Below are positions 16,684 to 24,455 of a stretch of 64,000 nt of DNA, in pieces; positions within the stretch are counted from its first letter, which is position 1, and every line of letters starts with the position of its first letter. The notes under the pieces are model-generated. The model saw only the letters and a program-made list of their open reading frames with translations. It was not told the origin of the DNA and made no database searches. The stretch spans positions 18,259-82,258 of the forward strand of contig JAFWEX010000001.1 in assembly GCA_017512705.1 (NCBI GenBank). Direction: 5' to 3'. The stretch comes from Paenibacillus sp. (GTDB lineage Bacteria; Bacillota; Bacilli; Paenibacillales; Paenibacillaceae). Position numbers and translations under genes: made by a program.

Positions 16684-18352
16684 ATAATGTCGCCCGATTA
16701 ATTCCCAGACGTTCAGCAGCTTTGGACTGATTGTTATTTTCCTCCTGAAGCACTCGCTGGATCACTTCTTTCTCAATCTCTTTCAGTGTGCCATTCAGTT
16801 TCATTGCACTCGTAGTCACTGCAGACTGCTGGTGCAGGAGGCGGGTTAGGGTTTCGCTTGTGATCACATAATCCGGTTCATTCAATGCAGCTTGTTTTAT
16901 TAAATATTTGAGTTGGTTAATGTTCATATCTGCAGATCGATCCCGAATCAGCTGCAATGCATCTTCCTTGATGCGTACAGCGGTTGTGCTGTATTTATGA
17001 TAATATCCCGTCAGGAAATGCTGCATTAATGGTTCAAGATCCTCAGCACGATCGGCAAGACTTGGCATTATAAGCGTATTCAGTTTCAGCTGGAGTGACC
17101 AATTCAGATTAGGCACATGCTCACTTAGAATAAACAGGCCGATGTTGTTGTGGAGACACGTCTCGATAAAGGTTAGCAGCTCGGGATCCTGCAGGCGTGA
17201 TTCGATCTGATTCAGTTCCACCGTTTTCACCTTGGTTAGTGGTATTTTGTGCAAATGGCCTGAAGGAACCTGAGAGAGATCGATTTGCAACAAAAGTCCA
17301 CCGCCAGAGTGCATCTGATGCATATGTTTGACTAAGAACGATTTCCCTGAGTCGGCTTCGCCCAGCAAATATATCGGTTCATGATGTTCGTACAGCGCAC
17401 GGATGTTTTTTAATAGTGCCTGCATGGCAGGAGACTCAGCAACAATCGGTTCCATGGAAGCATCGGTGTAGGTGGTGATGCCGAATTGTGCAAAGGCGTA
17501 AGGTTCACCTTTTTCCAGTAAAAATACCTTATAACTCTTGTTATCCAACCTTGTTTCATACGCTTGAACTGTCAATTGAAAGTCGTCCATCATGAACACA
17601 TTCTGAATCTTGGATTGATGGAATTCAAGACTGGTATTGATCAGGTATATATGATTATCGGTAAGCGGATTGCGGTCAAAATCAGTCAGGTTCTCAAACA
17701 CGACTTGGTTCTGTTCACCTAAAATCAGCAGATTAGGATGCTCTTGTGTAACCAGATCATTGAGAATGACAGAGATCGTCTGATTTTTGCTCAAATATCG
17801 GTAGACCAGCTGTGCATCTTCCATGGCTCTCCGAATGGACTCCGTGCCAGATTGGATCAATAAACCTTCCAAACCGTATGCCTTTGCGGTATTTACCGTA
17901 ATAACATCACCAACAATTTGCTGGTAACCTGACGCTTTTAACTCCAGCAGCAGTCGTGCAACTTCCTCTGAGCTGTGGATCGTATATACTTTAAGTGGAA
18001 GATCCATGAGGTCGATAATCGATTGTGCACCGGATGTAATATTGGAGAATCCAACGATGGCCGTATGTCCGTTATATTGACTGGCCAAAGTGAGCGAACG
18101 AATCATGTCATACCCTGATAATTGCACATCAATCACCGGTACGGTAACTGCTTGTTTAATGAGTTGCGCGGTACCCCCGCGGCTAATGATAATGTCTGCA
18201 CCATCTTTTTCAGCCTGGATCGCCAGTTCGACCCCCTTCGCTAAGTCACCCACTTCAATCTGAACGGCTAACTGAGGATAGTGGGGGATGCAGTCTTGTA
18301 TAATAGGAATCATCGACTCATAAGGAGCAATGAAATGAACTCGTGTACGCAT
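16664..18352 (-). CDS. PrpR-N domain transcriptional regulator with degenerate AAA+ domain and Fis-type HTH
   Basis: Regulator of 562 residues. Residues 1-190 match the PrpR_N ligand domain (ADIIISRGGTAQLIKQ; TAIVGFSN). A PAS-like segment follows, then a shortened AAA+ domain with Walker A GEADSGKSFLVKHM near 328-342. The GAFTGA loop that contacts sigma-54 is absent and the Walker B acidic pair is not recognisable (the aligned stretch reads GLFILSEHVPNL). The last 45 residues form a Fis-like HTH (SKAAERLGINRATLWRKL). It sits upstream of the kdgT-dtnK-pdxA2 operon and likely regulates it, but not through the usual sigma-54 mechanism. The start follows GGCAGGAAAACT. Confidence 0.85.
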   Translation of the reverse strand: MRTRVHFIAPYESMIPIIQDCIPHYPQLAVQIEVGDLAKGVELAIQAEKDGADIIISRGGTAQLIKQAVTVPVIDVQLSGYDMIRSLTLASQYNGHTAIVGFSNITSGAQSIIDLMDLPLKVYTIHSSEEVARLLLELKASGYQQIVGDVITVNTAKAYGLEGLLIQSGTESIRRAMEDAQLVYRYLSKNQTISVILNDLVTQEHPNLLILGEQNQVVFENLTDFDRNPLTDNHIYLINTSLEFHQSKIQNVFMMDDFQLTVQAYETRLDNKSYKVFLLEKGEPYAFAQFGITTYTDASMEPIVAESPAMQALLKNIRALYEHHEPIYLLGEADSGKSFLVKHMHQMHSGGGLLLQIDLSQVPSGHLHKIPLTKVKTVELNQIESRLQDPELLTFIETCLHNNIGLFILSEHVPNLNWSLQLKLNTLIMPSLADRAEDLEPLMQHFLTGYYHKYSTTAVRIKEDALQLIRDRSADMNINQLKYLIKQAALNEPDYVITSETLTRLLHQQSAVTTSAMKLNGTLKEIEKEVIQRVLQEENNNQSKAAERLGINRATLWRKLKD

Positions 18353-18477
18353 AGTTTTCCTGCCTTTTATAAATTCATTGATCCCTTTATTATAGCTAAC
18401 TTGCAGGGGAAAGACATCCTTGGAAGGCGATGAAGTATTATAGATGGAGAACGTGTAAAAGGAAGGAGTGAAGAGAA

Positions 18478-18699
18478 ATGCCCAATACTCATAGAGCTGC
18501 AGATCCCGATCACATTATCCAGTGCGTTGTGGAACGGTTTCCGTGCAGAGTGCTCTGGAGCGAAGGCCGTCCATGTCTGGAGTACCAGCGGGAGGAAGAT
18601 GTTGCAGTGATCACCGAATATGTTCGGACGACATATGGGGTGGAGCTGCTGGATGTATTTTTCACAGCGGTACAGAGTCTACCGGAGGAGGCAGAATGA
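18478..18699 (+). CDS. Hypothetical small protein (73 residues)
   Basis: No family recognised. The product is soluble and acidic, with two cysteines (CVVERFPCRVLW) and a conserved-looking pattern of aromatic and acidic residues through to LDVFFTAVQSLPEEAE. A strong AAGGAAGGAG site precedes the ATG, which supports real translation. Its TGA overlaps the ATG of the next tiny ORF (ATGA), and pspA follows 175 bases after its stop codon. Confidence 0.55.
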   Translation: MPNTHRAADPDHIIQCVVERFPCRVLWSEGRPCLEYQREEDVAVITEYVRTTYGVELLDVFFTAVQSLPEEAE

Positions 18700-18794
18700 A
18701 ATACATGATCATCGACGGCGGACACGATCTACATAATACGAATACCGAACAAATAGCCGAGGAAAGTATAACATTTATTGCAGAACAAAGATGA
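18696..18794 (+). CDS. Putative 32-residue peptide, translationally coupled
   Basis: ATG-TGA overlap with the preceding ORF and a GGAGGAGG site six bases upstream indicate coupled translation. The peptide begins MKYMIIDGGHDLHN and ends FIAEQR, with no membrane segment. No family recognised. Its stop overlaps the -35 part of the candidate pspA promoter. Confidence 0.4.
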   Translation: MKYMIIDGGHDLHNTNTEQIAEESITFIAEQR

Positions 18795-18818
18795 AATGAT
18801 TATTAAATATGAAACGTA
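18792..18818 (+). promoter_or_regulatory. Candidate ECF (SigW-like) promoter of the psp operon
   Basis: TGAAAT, 17 bases, CGTA resembles the SigW consensus TGAAAC-N16-CGTA with one base change and one extra spacer base. In B. subtilis the homologous pspA-ydjGHI operon depends on SigW, which is the main reason to record this. Confidence 0.3.
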
Positions 18819-18874
18819 TGCCGTCGTATTCATGTATTATATTCATATGAACATACCCGAAGGAGGAACGAATG

Positions 18875-19582
18875 ATGGGAATCTTATCGAGGTTTAGAGA
18901 CGTGATGAAAGCTAATGTGAACCACATGCTTCGCCGGTCGGAGGACCCGGAGCAGACCGTGAATGAGTATATGCGCAGCCTGAGTAGTGATTTGGGACAG
19001 GTGAAGGCAGAGACAACTGCGGTGATGGCGGATGAAAATCGGGCGAAGCGGGCACTGGATGAGTGCCAGGCTGAGGTGAACAAGCTACAACGTTATGCGG
19101 AGAAGTCAGCCGAGTCAGGCGATGTAGACAAAGCACGGAGCTTTTTGGAGAAAAAAGTGAAGCTGGCAGATAAACGTAATGAATTGCAAGCGGCTTATGA
19201 TCGGGCTTCTGCCAAAGCGAGAATGATGAAACACATGAACGATAAACTCGTTGCAGATTTGGAGAAATTGGAAGCGAGACATGTGGAGCTGAAGGGCCGA
19301 ATGGCGGATGCGAAGGCACAGCAGCAACTTAATGAACAGAATGCCTCAGCGAACCGCGCTGAAACCGCGTTTAAAGCGATGGAGGATCGAGCCAATCAGG
19401 CACTGAACGAAGCGGAAGCACTCGCCGAGCTTCGCGCAGGTACGCAGGAGAACGATCTGGATGAACTGATTGCACAACTGGAGCGGGATATGAACGCCGA
19501 TGCGGGTAATAGGGAGAGTGAGCACTCGACTCCTAGTGCGGACGAGGAACTGGCGGCCATTCAGGAGAAACTCGGGAAATAA
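18875..19582 (+). CDS. pspA: PspA/IM30 family envelope-stress protein
   Basis: Peripheral membrane protein of about 235 residues, nearly all coiled-coil helix, that assembles into ESCRT-III-like scaffolds on stressed membranes. The N-terminal amphipathic helix GILSRFRDVMKANVNHML and the DPEQTVNEYMRSL motif are characteristic. A tail of about 35 residues rich in acidic and polar residues follows (DADAGNRESEHSTPSADEEL region). Two adjacent ATGs (18872 and 18875) follow AGGAGG; the second has the better eight-base spacing. It is the first gene of a four-gene operon matching B. subtilis pspA-ydjG-ydjH-ydjI. Confidence 0.93.
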   Translation: MGILSRFRDVMKANVNHMLRRSEDPEQTVNEYMRSLSSDLGQVKAETTAVMADENRAKRALDECQAEVNKLQRYAEKSAESGDVDKARSFLEKKVKLADKRNELQAAYDRASAKARMMKHMNDKLVADLEKLEARHVELKGRMADAKAQQQLNEQNASANRAETAFKAMEDRANQALNEAEALAELRAGTQENDLDELIAQLERDMNADAGNRESEHSTPSADEELAAIQEKLGK

Positions 19583-19623
19583 TATATCACATTGACACTC
19601 AATTCAGACACGGAGGTGAGCAA

Positions 19624-20655
19624 ATGCCAGTATTAGAATATAAGTGCCCGAACTGCGGCAGTGGCATGATTTTTGATAGTGTATCCGGTGCATTATCTTG
19701 TCCCAGCTGCGGACGCCAGGACAACATCGAGCAACTTCCTGATCCCCTGAAGAAACAGGTGTTTACGGAGGGAGAAGTCAAAGAATATCACTGTAACAGC
19801 TGCGGAGCAGACATCGTAACCGAACCGGAGACAAGTGCAACGACATGCAGTTTCTGCGGTGCGGCAGTGGTGCTTAGTGATCGGCTTACGGGCAACCTGG
19901 CCCCAGCGATGGTGATTCCTTTTTCAATCAACAAAGAGCAAGCAAAACAGGCATTCAAAAAGTGGTGTAGAAACGGTCTGCTCACGCCAAGCGGTTTCAT
20001 GACCGCAGATCGTATCCAGAGCATTACTGGCATTTATGTGCCGTTCTGGCTGTACGATTTACATAATCGAATAGAAGTTCATGCCCAAGGCACCAAGGTG
20101 AGATCTTACACGCAGGGTGATTACCGATATACAGAGACGCAGCATTTTGATATTTATCGTAAAATTCGGTTGGAATATGTGAATCTGCCCATCGATGCTT
20201 CGGAAAAAATGAACGATGAACTGATGGATAAACTAGAGCCGTTTCCTTACAATGAGCTAAAACTATTCAAGACCCCGTATCTGGCTGGATATATAGCGGA
20301 AAAATACAGTTATACCGAAGATGAGCTCTTCCCACGAGCCAAGGATAAAACGAGATCTTACATCGATTCTTATATTGCTTCTACCGTATCCGGATACACG
20401 AGCGTGAGCTACACCAATAAAGAAATTGACACTACGCTCAAAAATGCAGACTATGTGCTTCTCCCGGTATGGATGGTCAACTATGATTTCAATCGTAAAC
20501 AGTATACCTTTGCCATGAACGGACAGACGGGAAAAGTTGTCGGCAAGCCGCCGATCAGTAAGGCCAAAGTGGCCGGATGGTTCACAGGTGTCTCGGCTGT
20601 TTCGCTATTGTCGCTGAAGCTGGTGTCGTGGATGATGGGAGGTGGATTCCTGTGA
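19624..20655 (+). CDS. ydjG: Zinc-ribbon protein, YdjG-like
   Basis: 343 residues. Two zinc ribbons open the protein (C8/C11 with C26/C29, and C57/C60 with C75/C78). A beta-rich domain of unknown function follows (PFWLYDLHNRIEVHAQG; LPVWMVNYDF), then a C-terminal hydrophobic segment (VAGWFTGVSAVSLLSLKLVSWMM) that can anchor it to the membrane. ACGGAGGTGAG precedes the ATG. Gene order and the ribbon-plus-anchor layout match B. subtilis YdjG, a membrane partner in the PspA system. Its stop overlaps the GTG start of the next gene. Confidence 0.85.
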   Translation: MPVLEYKCPNCGSGMIFDSVSGALSCPSCGRQDNIEQLPDPLKKQVFTEGEVKEYHCNSCGADIVTEPETSATTCSFCGAAVVLSDRLTGNLAPAMVIPFSINKEQAKQAFKKWCRNGLLTPSGFMTADRIQSITGIYVPFWLYDLHNRIEVHAQGTKVRSYTQGDYRYTETQHFDIYRKIRLEYVNLPIDASEKMNDELMDKLEPFPYNELKLFKTPYLAGYIAEKYSYTEDELFPRAKDKTRSYIDSYIASTVSGYTSVSYTNKEIDTTLKNADYVLLPVWMVNYDFNRKQYTFAMNGQTGKVVGKPPISKAKVAGWFTGVSAVSLLSLKLVSWMMGGGFL

Positions 20656-21449
20656 GCAAAAAACGGCCTTTAGCTGTGATGGCTGCGCTAATTGTACTCC
20701 TAGTGACGATGATTGCTCCGATCTTCCCTATATCATCGGCATCCGCAGCAGAGACTAAAAATCTCATCTTTGATGAGGCTAACCTGCTAAGTGAGCAGGA
20801 TCGAGATGAATTGAATGCCCTGGCCAATCAGTATTCGGCTGAGCGTCAGACGGATTTAATTATTTATACTACTAACAATGAGGAGCAAAAGGAAGATGAG
20901 CTCCTGACTCAGGAATTCTACGATAATCGGGCACCAGGGTATGATAAACCTCATGGAAACACCGTTATGCTCACAATGGATATGTATCATCGTAAAGTAT
21001 ACGCAGCGGGTTTTTATAAGGGCGAAGAGTACGTTGATAACAGCAGAGTAGACAAAATTACAGAAAAAATTGCTCCAGACTTGTCAGATGGCAATTATCG
21101 AGTGGCTTTTGAGAAGTTTCTAAATCTCTCTTATGAATATTTGGACCTGAAGCCCGGGGTGAACCCGGACAATATTTTGTTTAAGACATGGTTTCAGCTT
21201 GCCGCATCTGTTGCCATTGGCGGTATTGTTGTTGGTGTCATGACGTATCGTTCGGGTGGACGTGTGACGGTGAACCGTGCTACCTATGAGGATTCGGAGA
21301 ACTCGCATGTGATTGATCGTCAGGATCGATATATTCGTACAACGGTCACGAAGACCAAAATTGAGAAGAATAACAATAACGGCGGAGGTGGCGGTGGAGG
21401 CACTACCGCAGGCGGGCATTCACATAGCGGCAGCAGTCGGTCGTTCTAA
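20652..21449 (+). CDS. ydjH: TPM-domain membrane protein, YdjH-like
   Basis: 265 residues from a GTG at 20652 that overlaps the previous stop (GTGA) and follows GGAGGTGG. An N-terminal signal/anchor (LAVMAALIVLLVTMIAPIFP, then SSASAAE) leads to an extracytoplasmic TPM domain with LSEQDRDELNALANQYS and NTVMLTMDMYHRKVYAAGF. A second helix (WFQLAASVAIGGIVVGVMTY) and a cytoplasmic tail ending in a glycine stretch and HSHSGSSRSF follow. An upstream in-frame ATG (20577) would overlap ydjG by 79 bases and is rejected. The gene is coupled to ydjG. Confidence 0.88.
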   Translation: MSKKRPLAVMAALIVLLVTMIAPIFPISSASAAETKNLIFDEANLLSEQDRDELNALANQYSAERQTDLIIYTTNNEEQKEDELLTQEFYDNRAPGYDKPHGNTVMLTMDMYHRKVYAAGFYKGEEYVDNSRVDKITEKIAPDLSDGNYRVAFEKFLNLSYEYLDLKPGVNPDNILFKTWFQLAASVAIGGIVVGVMTYRSGGRVTVNRATYEDSENSHVIDRQDRYIRTTVTKTKIEKNNNNGGGGGGGTTAGGHSHSGSSRSF

Positions 21450-21471
21450 AAATGAAGGGATGGGATCGAAC

Positions 21472-22512
21472 ATGGGATTTTTCAGAAATCAGTTTTCCAA
21501 CGTAGTGGAATGGGAAGAATTCAGAGATGATATGATCTTCTGGAAGTGGAGCAATCGAGAGATCAAGAAGGGCAGTAAGCTGATTATCCGCTCGGGACAG
21601 GATGCGATTTTCCTCAATAACGGCAAGGTGGAAGGTATTTTTGAGGACGAAGGTACGTTTAATATCGATTCTGATATTATTCCGTTTCTGTCTACGTTGA
21701 AAGGCTTCAAGTTTGGATTCAACAGCGGCATGCGGGTAGAGGTATTGTTTGTAAATACAAAAGAGTTTACGGTACGCTGGGGCACGAGAAGTCCGGTATT
21801 AATTCCGACACCACAGCTTCCGGGCGGCATGCCGATTCGGGCGAACGGAACGTTTAACTTCAAAGTGAGTGACTATGTGACCCTGATTGATAAAATTGCG
21901 GGCATCAAACAGAGCTATCTGGTCGAGGATGTCAAAATTCGCATCACATCTGTACTGGATCAGTTGCTGATGAAGTGGATCAGCCGTGAAGGTAAGGACA
22001 TGTTCAATCTTCAGGCGAATGCTTCGGACATTGCACGCGGTATTCAAGAGGATCTGGATATGCAGATGATGGATATCGGGATTGGCATTACAGGGTTCCA
22101 GGTGATGAGTTTTAACTATCCGCAGGAGATTCAGGATATGATCACCAAAACCGCTTCCCACGAGATGATCGGTAACCTGCAGAAATACCAGCAGGTGAGC
22201 ATGACCGACGGCATCTCCTCTGGTAAAGTACAGGGCGGCGGTGCAGCATCAGATATGGCAGGCATGATGATGGGCATGAACATGGCCAATGAAATGATGA
22301 AAAACATGAACCAGAATCAAAACCAGCAGAACAATCAAAACTCGAATGCTCAGAACCAAAACAACCAGAATCAAGGTCAACCGCAGAACAATAATTCGGG
22401 TGCGTCTCCGTCTTCTAACGGTGATGGCAAAAAGCCGAACTTCTGCCCGAACTGTGGCGCCAAAAACGAAGGAGCCAACTTCTGTCCGAACTGTGGTCAA
22501 AAGCTGGCATAA
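21472..22512 (+). CDS. ydjI: SPFH-domain protein with C-terminal zinc ribbon, YdjI-like
   Basis: 346 residues. The N-terminus MGFFRNQFSNVVEWEE and the SPFH-type core (GQDAIFLNNGKVEG; TRSPVLIPTPQLPGGMPI) match B. subtilis YdjI, which recruits PspA to the membrane. After a methionine-rich segment (MAGMMMGMNMANEMM) comes a linker of about 60 residues that is nearly all Asn and Gln, then a double CPNCG zinc ribbon at the end. The frame is open to 21313, but the ATG at 21472 gives the conserved N-terminus and clears ydjH. It ends the operon and is followed by a long hairpin. Confidence 0.88.
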   Translation: MGFFRNQFSNVVEWEEFRDDMIFWKWSNREIKKGSKLIIRSGQDAIFLNNGKVEGIFEDEGTFNIDSDIIPFLSTLKGFKFGFNSGMRVEVLFVNTKEFTVRWGTRSPVLIPTPQLPGGMPIRANGTFNFKVSDYVTLIDKIAGIKQSYLVEDVKIRITSVLDQLLMKWISREGKDMFNLQANASDIARGIQEDLDMQMMDIGIGITGFQVMSFNYPQEIQDMITKTASHEMIGNLQKYQQVSMTDGISSGKVQGGGAASDMAGMMMGMNMANEMMKNMNQNQNQQNNQNSNAQNQNNQNQGQPQNNNSGASPSSNGDGKKPNFCPNCGAKNEGANFCPNCGQKLA

Positions 22513-22546
22513 TGGAGTAGCATGGGGTGAGCGTACCCTGGAATAG

Positions 22547-22600
22547 AAGAGTTAGCTTCGCAGTGAGACTTAATGTCTGTTGTGGAGCTGACTCTTTATG
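22547..22600 (+). terminator. Terminator-like hairpin after the psp operon
   Basis: A long imperfect stem begins with AAGAGTTAGCT (22547) and closes with AGCTGACTCTT (ending 22596), followed by TATGTTT. It lies 34 bases after the ydjI stop. Confidence 0.6.
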
Positions 22601-22671
22601 TTTCTAATGACAGTAGGCACAAAGGTTAAGGGATACGGAAAGACGCTTTTCCTTTTTACATTAGCAAACAG

Positions 22672-22712
22672 TTGACATCGCAACAAAAATCATTTATCTT
22701 TATATTAAGATA
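22672..22712 (+). promoter_or_regulatory. Promoter with MhqR-like operator upstream of the DUF896 gene
   Basis: TTGACA (22672-22677), 17 bases, TATCTT (22695-22700). The -10 is the left arm of the 18-bp inverted repeat TATCTTTATATTAAGATA (22695-22712). The same 18 bases occur, reversed, before the dioxygenase gene. A second promoter, TTGACA-N18-TATACT (22729-22758), lies downstream. Confidence 0.6.
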
Positions 22713-22800
22713 TTTAATTTGAATCAAATTGACAGCAATATCAACTTCAGAATATACTCCAATAAATATCTTCAATCTATATACAGGAGGAGAGATCCAG

Positions 22801-23031
22801 ATGATGATTCCAACACTGACACGAATTAATGAGCTCGCGAGAAAAGCCAAAGCGGGTGGATTGACGGAGATGGAGAAAGCAGAACAGACTCGCCTTCGTC
22901 AGGAATATTTGAAGACTTTTCGAGGTTCGGTCAACGACATTTTGCTGAATTCGACCATCTACGATCCAAACGGCGATGACGTGACTCCGGATAAATTGAA
23001 AAAAGTGCAGGCTTCCAGACAGAATCCATAG
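22801..23031 (+). CDS. DUF896 (UPF0291, YnzC-like) domain protein
   Basis: Small helical cytosolic protein of 76 residues with the family core [22 protein letters not shown] (quoted in part), then [33 protein letters not shown]. The ATG follows CAGGAGGAGA. The function of the family is unknown; B. subtilis YnzC is in the SOS regulon. Here the promoter instead overlaps an MhqR-like operator shared with the following dioxygenase, which would place it in an electrophile or quinone response. That role is an inference from the operator. Confidence 0.88.
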   Translation: MMIPTLTRINELARKAKAGGLTEMEKAEQTRLRQEYLKTFRGSVNDILLNSTIYDPNGDDVTPDKLKKVQASRQNP

Positions 23032-23102
23032 GGCCTTGCGGTAGACAGGCTGTTTCGAAAAATAACTATGCAACGTCCCTTAATTAGTAAAGAGAATGCT
23101 CG

Positions 23103-23142
23103 TACTGGTGCCAGCTGCTGGAGTTCAGATCTGGCACTAGTA
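23103..23142. repeat. Inverted repeat between DUF896 and dioxygenase genes
   Basis: TACTGGTGCCAG (23103-23114) and CTGGCACTAGTA (23131-23142) pair over 12 bases with one mismatch across a 16-base loop. There is no T run, so it is a weak terminator at best and may be regulatory. Confidence 0.45.
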
Positions 23143-23154
23143 CAGCAGATTATA

Positions 23155-23172
23155 TATCTTAATATAAAGATA
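23155..23172. promoter_or_regulatory. MhqR-like operator upstream of the ring-cleaving dioxygenase
   Basis: TATCTTAATATAAAGATA is the exact reverse complement of the site at 22695-22712. Perfect TATCTT/AAGATA arms lie 44 bases before the dioxygenase start. The ATCTT/AAGAT arms recall the B. subtilis MhqR site. Confidence 0.6.
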
Positions 23173-23215
23173 ATTTGAACATACCACTTATGATACACAA
23201 GCCAAGGAGGCCATA

Positions 23216-24178
23216 ATGATGAACATTCAAACAACGGGTATTCACCACATTACCGCTTTTGCAGGAGATCCACAGGCTAACGTTGACTTTTACGCTGGCG
23301 TACTGGGACTTCGACTGGTGAAAAAAACAGTGAACTTCGACGCACCGGATGTATACCACCTGTACTTTGGAGATGAGTACGGCAGCCCGGGCACCATTAT
23401 CACCTTCTTCCCGGCTGCTGGTTCACCACGAGGGCAGATTGGCGGCGGTCAAGTCGGCATCACTTCGTATGTCATTCCACCGGGTTCTATGGATTTTTGG
23501 CAGAACCGTCTGAAAGGTTTTAATATCGACGTGACTAGAACGAATCGCTTTGATGAAGAATTGTTGCAATTCCAAGACAGCGAAGGGTTACGCCTGGAAT
23601 TGGTTGAACGGGAAGAGGGAGCAGCGAATACATGGGTGCAGGAAGGTATCCCGGCTGAACATGCGATCAAAGGTTTCGGCGGAGCAGTACTGTTCAGTGT
23701 GAACCCGCAGCGGACAATGGATGCATTACAGCGTATTCTCGGATTTGAAAAAGTGGGCGAAAATGAGGAATATGCCCGTTTCCGGTCAATCGGAGATATC
23801 GGCAATATTGTGGATGTTCCGGTTAACCGTGTACCACTGGGCATGGGCGGTGCAGGAACCGTGCACCATATCGCATGGCGCGCAGTCGATGATGTACAGC
23901 ATGCACAATGGAGTGAAGCTGTGCGCAATTATGGATATCAGCCGACTCCGGTGCGGGATCGTCAGTATTTTAACGCCATTTACTTCAGAGAAGCTGGTGG
24001 CATTCTGTTCGAAATTGCTACCGATCCTCCGGGTTTTGCAAAAGACGAACAGGCTGATGCGCTTGGACAGAAACTGATGCTGCCAGAATGGTTTGAGCAG
24101 TACCGCACTCAGATTGAGGATAATCTGCAACCGATACAGGTAAGAACGCTTATGCCTGCAACAAAGGTTACCGAGTAA
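23216..24178 (+). CDS. mhqO: Ring-cleaving dioxygenase, MhqO/MhqA type (VOC superfamily)
   Basis: Fe(II)-dependent extradiol-type dioxygenase of 320 residues built from two VOC modules. Metal ligands are predicted in GIHHITAFAG near residue 10, VHHIAWRA near 220 and the glutamate in GGILFEIATD near 265. The DFYAGVLGLRLVKKTVNFD and YGSPGTIITFFP segments are diagnostic of the MhqA/MhqO/MhqE group, which detoxifies hydroquinones and related electrophiles. The ATG follows AAGGAGG. The upstream palindrome suggests control by an MhqR-type MarR repressor that is not encoded in this window. Confidence 0.9.
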   Translation: MMNIQTTGIHHITAFAGDPQANVDFYAGVLGLRLVKKTVNFDAPDVYHLYFGDEYGSPGTIITFFPAAGSPRGQIGGGQVGITSYVIPPGSMDFWQNRLKGFNIDVTRTNRFDEELLQFQDSEGLRLELVEREEGAANTWVQEGIPAEHAIKGFGGAVLFSVNPQRTMDALQRILGFEKVGENEEYARFRSIGDIGNIVDVPVNRVPLGMGGAGTVHHIAWRAVDDVQHAQWSEAVRNYGYQPTPVRDRQYFNAIYFREAGGILFEIATDPPGFAKDEQADALGQKLMLPEWFEQYRTQIEDNLQPIQVRTLMPATKVTE

Positions 24179-24252
24179 AGAAACGTTAGAGAAGATAAGA
24201 AGATCAGGGTATAGGATAAATATAAGAGTAGATGACAAATATGATCTGCAAG

Positions 24253-24287
24253 AGCCACGGACGGCCTTTGTTCGTGGCTTTAATATT
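24253..24287 (+). terminator. Terminator after the dioxygenase gene
   Basis: AGCCACG (24253-24259) pairs with CGTGGCT (24273-24279), followed by TTTAATATTT. Confidence 0.65.
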
Positions 24288-24455
24288 TATTATAAGAGCA
24301 TAAATATTTCTCATATATTTTCATACATGCAATCTGTTAATATGGGACTAGGTACAAGTAAATCTGCCATATCTATGAAGTTCGTTCTATTTAGATGAGC
24401 TTAGCCCGGGAAGAGTGTTTCCCAGATATGGGGATGACAATCAGGAGGGAAATCA

